Assembly: GCA_030681645.1 (NCBI GenBank)
Contig: JAUXRX010000039.1
Span: 1 to 64,000, forward strand
Origin: Archangium sp.
GTDB taxonomy: Bacteria; Myxococcota; Myxococcia; Myxococcales; Myxococcaceae
Direction of reading: 5' to 3'
DNA: 64,000 nt
Part shown: in pieces, positions 1-7,737 of the stretch
Numbering within the stretch: the stretch's first letter is position 1
Layout: every line of letters begins with the position of its first letter
The notes under the pieces: model-generated
What the model was told of the DNA's origin: nothing
The model's database searches: none
Seen by the model: the letters and a program-made list of their open reading frames with translations, nothing else
Made by a program: the position numbers and the translations under genes

Positions 1-168
1 CACCCGTGACTCCGCCGCCGCCACCCGTGACTCCGCCGCCGCCACCCGTGACTCCGCCACCGCCACCCGTCACTCCGCCACCGCCACCCGTGACTCCGCC
101 GCCGCCACCCGTGACTCCGCCACCGCCACCCGTGACTCCGCCGCCGCCACCCGTGACTCCGCCACCGC
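1..168 (-). repeat. 21-bp minisatellite, 8 tandem units
   Basis: Eight head-to-tail 21-bp units fill the left edge. They differ only by a few synonymous or near-synonymous changes (GCC/ACC, GTGAC/GTCAC). Read on the minus strand each unit encodes the heptad GGGGVTG, so the array is the Gly-rich linker of the lipoprotein that starts at 334. The array may continue beyond the window. Confidence 0.95.
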
Positions 169-334
169 CTCCGGTGGCGCCTCCGTCGAGGCGGGCGCAG
201 AGGGAGCGACTGAGGTCGCAGGTGTACCCGGCGGGGCACTCCATCTGCGAAGCGCACTTCGCGCCGGTGTAGTCCTCGTTCAGGAAACACGACGCGAAGA
301 GCAGCGACGCGGCGATCCACAGAGCTCGATTCAA
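1..334 (-). CDS. Gly-rich lipoprotein, partial (C-terminus beyond window)
   Basis: Minus-strand lipoprotein starting at TTG (334-332), preceded by GGAGGTG at a normal spacing. The start codon overlaps the TGA of the upstream gene (TTGA), so the two are translationally coupled. The N-terminus is MNRALWIAASLLFASC, a type II signal peptide with lipobox FASC. A short Cys-rich segment follows (Cys in CASQMEC, YTCDLS and LCARL), then a linker of (GGGGVTG) repeats that runs off the window. Architecture is typical of myxobacterial surface lipoproteins: lipid anchor, small Cys-rich knot, glycine spacer, then a functional domain not visible here. Function unknown. Confidence 0.85.
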   Translation of the reverse strand, partial: MNRALWIAASLLFASCFLNEDYTGAKCASQMECPAGYTCDLSRSLCARLDGGATGGGGGVTGGGGGVTGGGGGVTGGGGGVTGGGGGVTGGGGGVTGGGGGVTGGGGGVTG

Positions 335-1176
335 AAGGCACCTCCCACGGCGACCCCGTTGGGGGTGGGCCAGAACGTGACGGCGGGCGGCGGCTGACGG
401 CTCGTGAGCGCCCAGATCAGCCCTGCTCCTGCCGCGACGGCGCCCGCTCCCAGCAGCACCGGGCCGATCACGATGTTGCGGTTGAAGGCCGACGTCTCGT
501 CGCGAATACCTTCCCAGGGCGTCGCCGCGCGCCAGGGGTCAGAGTGAAGGTTGCCCCACTCGCTGCCTGCGAGCCCGCTGAAGACGATGCCCGCCACGAG
601 CGCTGCGCCGCCCACGCCCACCACCAGCCAGGGCGCGACGCTGGGGGCGCTGCCTGGGGCTGCGGTGGAGACCAGCCCGGAGGGGGCGCGCTCTGGCGCG
701 GAGTTGAACTCCGGCTGGGCGACCAGGGTCTTCACCAGCTCGGCGACGGCGTCGAAGAACTCCGACTCGTCCTTCAGGGTGCGCCCGTCGCGCCAGGCCA
801 CCTTGCCGTTCGAAGTGTGAATGAGCTTGAGGTCGATGCGCGTGGTCGTCCCCATGCGCAGCACCGAGCCGGTCAACACCCACGGCGCCCCCAAAGCTGC
901 GCTGATCTCCGCGAGGCAGCTGGCCGACTCCGTGCCGCAGCCCAGCAGCTGCTTCTGTCGCTCGAGGCCCAGCACCGTGGACAGATCGCCCGGACCCATC
1001 GCGTCGACCCGCTTGCTGCGCGCCAGCTCCGTCAGCAGCGAATCTGACAGAGAGTCCGCCATGCGCTGCATCGCGGCGTCGGAGCCCGAGAGCCCCGTGA
1101 CGATGACCTTCGGCCGCTCGGGGGCGGGCGCAGTGGACGCGATGACGACGAGAGCGAGGACCAGCGGCAGGACCAT
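331..1176 (-). CDS. TolB-N/FlgO-like envelope protein with two C-terminal membrane helices
   Basis: 281 aa; ATG at 1176. An N-terminal hydrophobic segment (MVLPLVLALVVIASTA) acts as signal peptide. Residues about 25-160 (PKVIVTGLSG, LTELARSKRVDAM, LAEISAALGAPWVLTGSVLRMG, then K/W-rich strands) resemble the TolB N-terminal/FlgO/LpoB-like fold, in which a lipoprotein-like domain senses or assembles envelope complexes. Two hydrophobic segments lie near residues 195-215 and 243-262, so the mature protein is probably membrane-tethered at its C-terminus. It is the first gene of an operon with the lipoprotein at 334, overlapping it by 4 bp. Family placement is by pattern only; specific function unknown. 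Confidence 0.7.
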   Translation of the reverse strand: MVLPLVLALVVIASTAPAPERPKVIVTGLSGSDAAMQRMADSLSDSLLTELARSKRVDAMGPGDLSTVLGLERQKQLLGCGTESASCLAEISAALGAPWVLTGSVLRMGTTTRIDLKLIHTSNGKVAWRDGRTLKDESEFFDAVAELVKTLVAQPEFNSAPERAPSGLVSTAAPGSAPSVAPWLVVGVGGAALVAGIVFSGLAGSEWGNLHSDPWRAATPWEGIRDETSAFNRNIVIGPVLLGAGAVAAGAGLIWALTSRQPPPAVTFWPTPNGVAVGGAF

Positions 1177-1257
1177 GGCGCCGCACCATAGACCGCTCGA
1201 TCCCGCCCCGCGCGCTCTTGCTCCACCTGCCTCTTCGCGGCACTCTCGCGCCACCCC

Positions 1258-1971
1258 GTGAAGCTCTTTTGCAGCAGGTGCGGTCACCCGAAGGACGTGG
1301 AGGACAGCGCGCAGGGTGCGATCGTCACCTGCACCAGCTGCGGCAACCGCTTCAGCGCGGGCGGGCAAGCGCCGGCCCAGTCTGACGGCACCAGGACGAT
1401 CCTCATCGTGGTCGCCGCCGTGCTCGCGGTGCCCATGGTGGTCGCCGTCATCGGGATCCTCGCGGCGATCGCCATCCCCAACTTCATCCGCTTCCAGGCC
1501 CGCTCGAAGCAGTCCGAGTGCCGCACCAACCTCAAGGCGTTCGCGGTGGCCTCGGCCGGCTACTTCGACGCGCACCGACGGTACACGCCGGTGCTCTCCG
1601 AGCTCGGCTTCGCGCCCGAGCGGGGAAACCGCTACGCCTACTTCGCCGGGCCGGGGACGCAGGAAGACCGGAGCCAGGCGCAGGTCAACGGCGCGAGCGG
1701 CGACACGCAGATCGGCGTCGACCTGTTCCGCTTTCCGCAGGCCAACGCGCTCAAAGAGGCCCAGGTACCCGCGCGGCTGGCCGGCGACGTGACGCTCGGC
1801 GTGACGGGAACGTGCCCCGACTGCAGCCTCGTGGCGGCCTGTGTCGGCACCATCGACAACGACGACACGCTCGACGTCTGGTCCGTCTCCTCGGCTGAGC
1901 GCCTCGGGCCCCACGGCGAGGCGATCCCCGCGGGCGTTCCGTTCAACGACCTCAACGATGTGAGTGAATGA
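1258..1971 (+). CDS. Pilin-like protein with N-terminal zinc ribbon
   Basis: 237 aa; GTG start. Residues 1-30 form a zinc ribbon (C5-x2-C8 and C25-x2-C28). A hydrophobic helix follows (about 48-75) whose end, GILAAIAIPNFIRFQARSKQ, matches the N-terminal helix of myxobacterial type IV pilins. The downstream segment (CRTNLKAFAVASAGYFDAHRRYT) also resembles the PilA alpha-helix. The normal class III leader with a Gly-Phe prepilin peptidase site and Glu+5 is absent: the leader is replaced by the zinc ribbon and a linker. The protein is therefore probably a bitopic membrane protein with a cytoplasmic zinc ribbon and an external pilin-like domain, not a processed pilin. It overlaps the next gene by 4 bp (ATGA). 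Confidence 0.8.
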   Translation: MKLFCSRCGHPKDVEDSAQGAIVTCTSCGNRFSAGGQAPAQSDGTRTILIVVAAVLAVPMVVAVIGILAAIAIPNFIRFQARSKQSECRTNLKAFAVASAGYFDAHRRYTPVLSELGFAPERGNRYAYFAGPGTQEDRSQAQVNGASGDTQIGVDLFRFPQANALKEAQVPARLAGDVTLGVTGTCPDCSLVAACVGTIDNDDTLDVWSVSSAERLGPHGEAIPAGVPFNDLNDVSE

Positions 1972-2360
1972 ACGAGGGCGCCAACGCCCGCTGCGCCCGG
2001 CACCCTGACCTGGCCGCGAGCTTCACCTGTCCGCGCTGCGGGAGCTTCGCCTGTGTCGACTGCGAGCGGCGCGCGAGCCTCGACGCGGCGCCGGTGTGTC
2101 CGGCGTGCTGGGCCGTGAATCGCCAGGCCACGGCCGCCCCCAGCGGCGCCCTTCAGACCGCCGGGCTCGTGGTGGGGGTGCTGTCGCTCTTTCCCTGCTG
2201 TCCGCTCGCGCTCGCGTCGCTCGCGCTGAACATCATCGCGCTGGTGAAGTCGACCCGTGAGAACCGCTGGAAGCCGATCGTGGGCCTCAGCATCACCATC
2301 CTCGTCTCGGTGCTCCAGGTGCTCTTCGTCGGTTTCTACCAGATCTTCTCGAAGCGCTGA
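1968..2360 (+). CDS. B-box-type zinc finger membrane protein
   Basis: 130 aa; the ATG overlaps the TGA of the pilin-like gene (ATGA), so they are co-translated. The N-terminus has a treble-clef/B-box-like set of ligands: C9, H12, C21, C24, C29, C32, C44, C47. Two hydrophobic segments follow (about 62-90 and 104-124, the first containing a CC pair), separated by a basic loop. This resembles the small DUF4190-type membrane proteins that carry zinc-ribbon heads. Together with its neighbour it makes a two-gene unit of membrane proteins with cytosolic zinc modules. Role unknown. Confidence 0.75.
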   Translation: MNEGANARCARHPDLAASFTCPRCGSFACVDCERRASLDAAPVCPACWAVNRQATAAPSGALQTAGLVVGVLSLFPCCPLALASLALNIIALVKSTRENRWKPIVGLSITILVSVLQVLFVGFYQIFSKR

Positions 2361-2392
2361 CCCGGGCCGTGGCCATCGATTCTCGCCGCGGC

Positions 2393-2491
2393 TCAGCCGC
2401 TCACGTCCACCGAGGTGACCGTCCCATCGGAGGCGACACCCACCTCGATGAAGTGGCCGGAGAAGGCCCGGTGCGTGAGATAGATCGTCAC
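2393..2491 (-). pseudogene. Possible short 3' gene remnant
   Basis: Between the plus-strand zinc-finger gene and the minus-strand outer-membrane gene, the minus strand is open for about 32 codons ending at TGA (2395-2393). The peptide (VTIYLTHRAF...VTSVDVSG) is protein-like, with alternating hydrophobic residues ending in a beta-strand pattern. There is no ribosome binding site, and the frame opens only at a stop overlapping the end of the next gene. It may be the tail of a deleted or frameshifted gene, or chance. Confidence 0.25.
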
Positions 2492-2516
2492 GTCCCTGGA
2501 ACGCCCGGGCCGGGCC

Positions 2517-3179
2517 TCAGAACCTCACGCCCACCAGGAGCCGCGCGGTGAAGCCCGAGAGCGGCACGCTGCCCAGGTTCACGCTGCCCGAGGCGATGGG
2601 GTCGGCCGGCGCCGGCTTCGGCGTCTCGGGCGCCATCGCGTCGAACCGGGTGACCGGCCGCAGCGCCGCGCCGGCGCCGAGGTCGAAGATCATCCACGGC
2701 ACCCGCGGCGCCTTCGCGCTGCCCATGCGCACGGCGAACTGCACGCCGAGCAGGCCCTGGCCCGAGAAGCTGCCCACCGTCTGGGTCAGCCGGGAATCGT
2801 TCACCAGCGAGAGCGTCGCCCAGTCGTAGCCACCGGCGAGCTGCGCGTAGGGGTGGAACCAGCTCTTCACCGCCACCCGGTAGGTGACGCCCAGCTGCAG
2901 CCCCTTGAGCACGAACTGCACGGGGATGACCCCGTGGCTGGCGGTATTGCTGCCGCCGGTGGCGAAGGCCACCTCGAGGTCGAGCGCGCCGAAGGGCAGG
3001 TTGAAGCCGGTGCCCACTGCCACCCGGCCCTGGTGGAGGTTGTCGTCGAGGCCGATGAGATCGTACCCGCGCGCGCCGAACACCTGCGTCGAGTAGCCCG
3101 CGCTCGCCTGGAGCGTGGGCACGTCGGCCGCGGCCAGGGTGGAGGCGGCGAGAGCGACGAAGAGCATGGTGCGGTTCAT
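2517..3179 (-). CDS. Outer-membrane beta-barrel-like protein
   Basis: 220 aa; ATG at 3179 overlaps the TGA of the upstream gene (ATGA). Signal peptide MNRTMLFVALAASTLAAA. The mature part is a series of amphipathic beta-strands with glycines and aromatic girdle residues (for example AVGTGFNLPFGALDLEVAFATGG) and ends in a terminal F (GVRF), as expected for a Bam-inserted barrel of about 8 strands. It is the last gene of the three-gene beta-propeller operon starting at 6456. No specific function can be read; porin-like or structural. Confidence 0.7.
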   Translation of the reverse strand: MNRTMLFVALAASTLAAADVPTLQASAGYSTQVFGARGYDLIGLDDNLHQGRVAVGTGFNLPFGALDLEVAFATGGSNTASHGVIPVQFVLKGLQLGVTYRVAVKSWFHPYAQLAGGYDWATLSLVNDSRLTQTVGSFSGQGLLGVQFAVRMGSAKAPRVPWMIFDLGAGAALRPVTRFDAMAPETPKPAPADPIASGSVNLGSVPLSGFTARLLVGVRF

Positions 3180-4762
3180 GGCGCCTCCGTGCGATCGAGA
3201 TCGCCGGTGAAGATGAAGTCAGTGAAGCGGATGGCGCGCGACCGTTCGATCTCCCCGGCCGGCCAGAGGGTGACGTCGCCGAGGCGATCGCCGCCCGTGG
3301 TCACCGACGCGAGGAAGTCGACGTCGGGCAGGTAGTGCAGCGTGGTCGAGGCGGTGTCGAGCGGCATCTCGGCCAGGCGCAGCGTGCCCAGCTCGAGCGT
3401 CACCACCGCGGGCGAGCCGTTCACCGCGAAGAAAAGGCGCTGGCTCGGCTCATCCACCGCCGACGCCTGCACGCTGCGCGAGAGCTGAATGCTCTGCAGC
3501 CGCAGCCGCAGGCGGTTGGTCTCGTCGGCGACGGTCACGGTCGAGAGCGAGGGCCCGCCGCCCTGCGTGGTCGCGTGGAAGAAGAGCGCCTTGCCCATCG
3601 CGGGCACGATGGTGGCTGCGCCGGTGACGCCGTCGAGCACCGAGCTGCCGCTGCGCCCGTCCGAGAGGTCCCACGCCACCACGCCCTTGCTGCCGCGCGA
3701 GTCCCACGCGAGCACCTTCGTGCCTCCGATGGCCGACACGGTGGAGATGGCCTCGGGTGAAATGAGGCGCTTCGAGTTGTCGGTGATGCCGCGCGCGTCG
3801 AGCAGCCAGAGCTCACGGGTGGTGGCGTAGACGGCGAGCACCGAGTCGGGGAAGCCCTCGGGCGAGGGCTCGAGATCGGTGAGGCCTCTGCCGCCCGAGA
3901 CGAAGTTGATCGACGCCGAGACCGGCTGGCCCACCTCCGCGCCCAGCTCGATGGCAATGACGTCGTCGAGCGCGCTGGCGCGCAGGAACAGCCAGTGCGC
4001 GTCGCGGGAGAACACCGCCTCGACCACCGACGACTCCGAGCTGGTGCCCGGCGGGCGAATGGTGATGCGGCGCGCCGCGGCCTCGGGGTGGAGGGCGTCG
4101 AAGATCGCCACGCCCCGCTCCAGCGCCACCGCCACCAGCTGGCGGTTCGCCTCGAGGGGCCCGAAGAGCACGCCGCGCGGGGCGAGCGACTCGGTGTCGA
4201 GCTGCAGGCGGGTGAGGGTGCGCGAGCCGACCGCGAGCAGCGCCACCTCGTTCAGGTTGCGCGCCACCAGCGGGCCCGACGTCGACGCCGCGTCGTAGGT
4301 GAAGACCCCGAAGCGGCCGTCGTCGCTGAAGGTGACGCCGTCGAAGTAGCCGGGCAGCGCGAGGGTCTGCACCTCGTTCGCGGCGAGATCCACCACGTCC
4401 ACCGTCGGCGCGCGCGGCGTGCCGGTGAGCACCACCAGCCCGTCGGCGCGGGGAATGCGCTTCGCCAGCCGCGCGCCCGAGGCCAGGCGCAGCGCGGTGG
4501 GCGTGCGCACGTCGGGCCGCAGCACCACGGCGCGGTTGGTCTGCGGCACCACGGTGACGATGGCGCTCGAGGTGGCGACCGCCGGGAGCGGCTTGAGCTG
4601 TTCGACGAAGAGCGAGCCGCGGGTGCCGCAGGCCGTGGACAAGAAGGTGAGCAGCAGCACGCCACCGCTCATCCCGAGCGGAGTCGAGGGACGGCTGCTG
4701 ATGGGGTGGGCCCCTCGACTTCGCTCGGGGTGAACGGACTGTTTCGTGGTGGACGTACGCAT
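3176..4762 (-). CDS. Beta-propeller lipoprotein with palindromic repeat inserted in its signal region
   Basis: 528 aa; ATG at 4762 shares one base with the stop of the upstream gene. The hydrophobic core and lipobox (VLLLTFLSTACG) lie at residues 34-45 rather than at the extreme N-terminus. The 27 residues between MRTSTTK and the hydrophobic core are encoded by an inverted pair of palindromic repeats (4668-4737). Removing them would leave an ordinary lipoprotein signal. The remainder is a WD/YVTN-like propeller of repeated VDVVDLAANEV-, FSDDGRFGV- and VLAWDSRGS-type blades. Probably surface-exposed; acts with the propeller lipoprotein at 4762-6456 and the barrel at 2517. Whether the extended leader is still exported is uncertain. 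Confidence 0.8.
   Translation of the reverse strand: MRTSTTKQSVHPERSRGAHPISSRPSTPLGMSGGVLLLTFLSTACGTRGSLFVEQLKPLPAVATSSAIVTVVPQTNRAVVLRPDVRTPTALRLASGARLAKRIPRADGLVVLTGTPRAPTVDVVDLAANEVQTLALPGYFDGVTFSDDGRFGVFTYDAASTSGPLVARNLNEVALLAVGSRTLTRLQLDTESLAPRGVLFGPLEANRQLVAVALERGVAIFDALHPEAAARRITIRPPGTSSESSVVEAVFSRDAHWLFLRASALDDVIAIELGAEVGQPVSASINFVSGGRGLTDLEPSPEGFPDSVLAVYATTRELWLLDARGITDNSKRLISPEAISTVSAIGGTKVLAWDSRGSKGVVAWDLSDGRSGSSVLDGVTGAATIVPAMGKALFFHATTQGGGPSLSTVTVADETNRLRLRLQSIQLSRSVQASAVDEPSQRLFFAVNGSPAVVTLELGTLRLAEMPLDTASTTLHYLPDVDFLASVTTGGDRLGDVTLWPAGEIERSRAIRFTDFIFTGDLDRTEAP
4668..4737. repeat. Inverted pair of palindromic repeats, family A
   Basis: Two copies of the family A repeat face each other across about 20 nt: CCCGAGCGGAGTCGAGGG at 4673-4690 and its near-complement at 4712-4729, giving an 18-bp stem with one mismatch. 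The pair lies wholly inside the 5' coding region of the propeller lipoprotein and is read through in frame. Confidence 0.9.
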
Positions 4763-6456
4763 CAGTCGATCTCCCCGTTGAGGGTGAAGCCGGTGGCGGT
4801 GCGCACCTGTCCGGTGTCGAGCTGGATGACGCTGATCCTCCCGGCGGGGTGGTCCTGGCTGACGAACACGCGGTGCGGCGTCACCCCCGGCGCCTGCGGC
4901 ACCGTGCCCATGAAGAGCGGGGTGCTCGCGAGCGGCAGCGTGGTGGACACCAGCGAGGTGAGGTTCACCGCCATCAGCTGGTACTTCTTCAGGGCGTCGT
5001 TGCGCAGCGCCACGCCCACGAAGCCGCCGGCGGGCGAGAAGGCGAAGCGGGTGGGCTTCGTGGTGCCGGTGCGCTGCAGCTGCCAGAAGCCGCTGTTCAC
5101 GTCGAAGACCGAGAAGCCCTGGTCCTTGTCCACCGCGGCCTCGTAGGGATCCATCGCCGTCGTGGCGGGATCAGCCTGGTGAATGATCAACGCCGAGCGC
5201 CCATCGGGCGAGAGCGCGATCTCGTCGACCTTCTTCTCCAGCGCGTAGCGGGTCACCACGCCCGAAGGAAGATCGATGCGGGCGAACGACTCTTCGGTGG
5301 TCACCGTGGAATAGACGAGCGCGAACATGCCGGTGCCGGGCACCCCGGGCGGGAGCGCGATCTGCCCCACCACGCCGCCGTCGAGCGCGATGGTGTCGAT
5401 GCCGCTGGGCGTGATCAGGTCTGCGGGCACCTCGATGTACGCGACGCTGCTGCTGCTGCGCAGCGCGGCCACCGCCGCGGTGCCGTCGGGCACCAGGTCG
5501 AGATCGGTGGCGATCTCCGAGAGCGGCACGGTGTCGATGCGGGTGCCGTCGAACGAGGCCAGCTCGGGCGCCACGGTGCTGCGCAGCATGATGATGCGGC
5601 CGTCCGCGCTGGCCACCACCTCTCGGCTGCTCACGTCGGCAGACATCGAGGCGGGCAGGGCGAGCCGCGCAGGCAGCGCCGCGCCGGTGACGAGGTCGAA
5701 CGTCGACACGGTCGACTTGGCGAACACGTGCAGGGCCGTGCTCACCCCGGCCTCGGTGCGGAAGATGACGTCGGTGATGCGGTAGCCGCCGGCCCGCTCC
5801 TGCACCGAGCCGGTGGTGTTGCTGCGCACCTTGCTCAAGTCGACGAGGGCGAAGATGCCTTCAGCCCCCGAGGCCGGCGCCGTGGCCGGGTCGGGCCACG
5901 CGGCGGCGAACTTGCCGTCGGGCGAGACGGTGAGCTTCGAGTACTGCCGCTGCAGCGCGACGCGCGTCACCTTCGTGGGCAGGGTGGCGCTGTCGAGCAC
6001 CGAGAGCGAGCCGTCGTCGAGCGAGAGCACCACCGCCGCGTCTTCCGCGGGGAGCGCGGCGAGGCCGACGGGGCGCGGGCCCACGGGCACCGCTTCGATC
6101 TGCAGGGTGGTGGGGTCGATGCGCGCCACCGACGCGGCGGTCGGGTTGAGGGCGTAGACGTAGCGGGGCGTGGCCACCGGGGGCGCGTCGCCCAGGCCGC
6201 GGTCCGTTTCCACCTCGGGCGCCACGCAGGTGCCGTTGTCGCAGGTGAAGCCGGGGGTGCACTGGGCGCTGCTGGTGCAGCCCGCTGTGCCTCCGCCGGT
6301 CAGGCCACCGCCGCTGCCGCTGACGAAGCCGCCGCCGTTGCCTCCGCCGATGGCGCCGCCGTTGGGGATCTCATCGCCGCCGTACGGCCGCGACGCGCTG
6401 CAGGCCACCACGACGGCGATGCCGACGCCGGCGGTCAGACCGTGGATGAATTTCAT
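4762..6456 (-). CDS. YVTN-type beta-propeller lipoprotein
   Basis: 564 aa. ATG at 6456 is chosen over longer options because it begins a lipoprotein signal (MKFIHGLTAGVGIAVVVACS, lipobox VVAC) and has GGGAG upstream. After the Cys comes a Gly/Ser linker, a small Cys module (CTSSAQCTPGFTCDNGTC, the EGF-like motif common in myxobacterial lipoproteins), then a large propeller with repeats such as VYALNPTAASVARIDPTTL, KLTVSPDGKFAAAW and EIALSPDGRSALI. First gene of an operon with the genes at 3176 and 2517. Probably an outer-membrane surface-binding protein; ligand unknown. Confidence 0.85.
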   Translation of the reverse strand: MKFIHGLTAGVGIAVVVACSASRPYGGDEIPNGGAIGGGNGGGFVSGSGGGLTGGGTAGCTSSAQCTPGFTCDNGTCVAPEVETDRGLGDAPPVATPRYVYALNPTAASVARIDPTTLQIEAVPVGPRPVGLAALPAEDAAVVLSLDDGSLSVLDSATLPTKVTRVALQRQYSKLTVSPDGKFAAAWPDPATAPASGAEGIFALVDLSKVRSNTTGSVQERAGGYRITDVIFRTEAGVSTALHVFAKSTVSTFDLVTGAALPARLALPASMSADVSSREVVASADGRIIMLRSTVAPELASFDGTRIDTVPLSEIATDLDLVPDGTAAVAALRSSSSVAYIEVPADLITPSGIDTIALDGGVVGQIALPPGVPGTGMFALVYSTVTTEESFARIDLPSGVVTRYALEKKVDEIALSPDGRSALIIHQADPATTAMDPYEAAVDKDQGFSVFDVNSGFWQLQRTGTTKPTRFAFSPAGGFVGVALRNDALKKYQLMAVNLTSLVSTTLPLASTPLFMGTVPQAPGVTPHRVFVSQDHPAGRISVIQLDTGQVRTATGFTLNGEID

Positions 6457-6643
6457 GAACGAGTCGCTCCCAAGCGGTGACTGACGCTTTGACACCCCCG
6501 CGGGTCGCGGAGGGACACCGGCCCGGCCTTCGAGCGCAGCAAGGGCCGGACCACGGGGGTTTGCTCGGAAGAGCGCCACTGGTGCATGCGCGCTCCCCTG
6601 GAGATCCGGACACCCCTGTCACGGCCGACGCAGCATCTGCGCT

Positions 6644-6671
6644 CCCTCTCCCTGCGCCAGCGGGGAGAGGG
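6644..6671. repeat. Palindromic repeat, family B (intergenic hairpin)
   Basis: CCCTCTCCC (6644-6652) pairs with GGGAGAGGG (6663-6671) over a 10-nt loop, followed by a G-rich stretch. The same family occurs at 46134-46156. It lies in the 250-bp gap between the propeller operon start and the end of the DUF1636 gene; nothing else is visible in that gap. Could act as terminator for the DUF1636 operon, but no T-run is present. Confidence 0.8.
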
Positions 6672-6707
6672 CCGGGGGGGCCGGGGTGAGGGGCAGAACC
6701 TGCCGAA

Positions 6708-7043
6708 CTAGTCCGACAGCCCGGGGAGCCTTCGCTCAGACAGCTCTTCACCCGGCTCGAGCGCGGCGTAGGCGCGGGCGGCCTGCACCACCGCCTCGGC
6801 CTCGAGCACCGCGTGCACCTGGGTCCGCACGTACGTCGACCGCTTCTTCCCCTCGAACATCACGTTGCAGGGCGAGCGGCACAGGCCCAGGCAGTGCACG
6901 CCCTCGAGGTCGAAGACGTCCTTGAGCCCCAGCTTCTTGCGCAGCGACTTGACCTGCTCGTAGAGCAGCTCGCCATTGCCCGAGTCGCGCTCGTCGTCGT
7001 CTTCGCAGCGACGGCAGATGGAGATCAGGGGTGTGCGGCTCAT
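6708..7043 (-). CDS. DUF1636 family cysteine/metal-binding protein (thioredoxin-like 2Fe-2S type)
   Basis: 111 aa. The pattern ISICRRCEDD ... VHCLGLCRSPCNVMFEGKKRSTYV ... EAEAVVQAARAYAALEPGE matches DUF1636: C10/C13, a CxxxCxxxC-like cluster, the K-STYV strand, and the DAxxL...YA helix. Such proteins adopt a thioredoxin-like ferredoxin fold and are predicted to bind metal or an Fe-S cluster. Relatives are often found beside metal-homeostasis genes. It is third in a minus-strand run behind rpsN and rpmB (75 bp after rpmB), whose encoded proteins are the zinc-free forms, so a role in metal limitation is a reasonable inference. Confidence 0.75.
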   Translation of the reverse strand: MSRTPLISICRRCEDDDERDSGNGELLYEQVKSLRKKLGLKDVFDLEGVHCLGLCRSPCNVMFEGKKRSTYVRTQVHAVLEAEAVVQAARAYAALEPGEELSERRLPGLSD

Positions 7044-7118
7044 GTTCTCAGAAACACCTCGGGCCGCGTTCCTGGTGAGAGGAGCCGCGGCCCGGATGAC
7101 TTCATGCTGGAAGACGAC

Positions 7119-7352
7119 TCAGACTTCGCCGGCCGCCTTGAGATCGGCGTACACGCGCTCGATGCCGCGCTTGTCGATGATCCGCATGCCGTGCGCGGAC
7201 ACGCGCAGGGTGATCCACTTCTTGGCGCTGGCGACGAAGAAGCGGTGCTTCTGCAGGTTCGGCAGCGAACGGGTCTTCGTCTTGTTGTTGGCGTGGCTGA
7301 CATTGTTGCCAACCATTGGGCGCTTGCCCGTCACCTGACATACGCGGCTCAT
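7119..7352 (-). CDS. rpmB: 50S ribosomal protein bL28, zinc-free form
   Basis: 77 aa; ATG at 7352. The N-terminus MSRVCQVTGKRPMVGNNVSHANNKTK and the segment RFFVASAKKWITLRVSAHGMRIIDK are diagnostic for bL28. There is a single Cys where zinc-binding forms have two CxxC pairs, so this is the C-minus type. It lies 26 bp downstream of rpsN on the same strand, so the two are probably co-transcribed. Confidence 0.96.
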   Translation of the reverse strand: MSRVCQVTGKRPMVGNNVSHANNKTKTRSLPNLQKHRFFVASAKKWITLRVSAHGMRIIDKRGIERVYADLKAAGEV

Positions 7353-7378
7353 GATGATCTCCGAAAGTTGAAAGGGGC

Positions 7379-7684
7379 TTACCAGCTCGCCTTGACGACG
7401 CCGGTGAGTTCGCCCGCGAGAGCCTTCTCGCGGAACTGGATGCGCGACAGGCCGAACTTGCGCAGGTTGCCGCGGTTCCGGCCGGTGACGGCGCAACGCA
7501 CCGTGACGCGGATGGGGTTCGAGTCGCGGGGCAGCTTGGCCAGCTTGATCTGCGCGGCCTGGCGGTCCTCGACGGAGGTCTGGGGATTCTTGATCGTCGC
7601 CTTGATCTCAGCGCGGCGGGTCGCGTACTTCGCGGTCAGCGCCTTGCGGCGATCGTTCTTCAGGATGGAGGACTTCTTCGCCAT
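7379..7684 (-). CDS. rpsN: 30S ribosomal protein uS14, long zinc-free form
   Basis: 101 aa; ATG at 7684. The sequence MAKKSSILKNDRRKAL ... LPRDSNPIRVTVRCAVTGRNRGNLRKFGLSRIQFRE is uS14. The 101-residue length and the lack of the CxxC-CxxC zinc knot make it the long C-minus form, unlike the 61-residue zinc-binding form usually found in spc operons. First gene of the rpsN-rpmB-DUF1636 run; the promoter region carries a 13-bp palindrome. In several bacteria zinc-free uS14/bL28 paralogues are induced by zinc starvation through Zur; whether a second copy exists in this genome cannot be seen here. Confidence 0.96.
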   Translation of the reverse strand: MAKKSSILKNDRRKALTAKYATRRAEIKATIKNPQTSVEDRQAAQIKLAKLPRDSNPIRVTVRCAVTGRNRGNLRKFGLSRIQFREKALAGELTGVVKASW

Positions 7685-7737
7685 TGATTGAACCTGCGGA
7701 AAAAGGGAGCGCCTCCATACACACAAGGGGCGGTCTG

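Noticed and set aside
1..168. Edge repeats as a CRISPR array
   Set aside because: Period is 21 bp with no spacers and units encode a Gly linker.
1..272. Plus-strand frame encoding (PPPPPVT)n from base 6
   Set aside because: It is the antisense of the (GGGGVTG) linker of the minus-strand lipoprotein, which has a good signal peptide and RBS.
5861..6262. Long Arg/Pro/Ala-rich reading frames antisense or alternative to nearly every gene
   Set aside because: Third-position G/C bias leaves many frames open by chance; these have no signal peptides, domains or RBS and run opposite clear genes.
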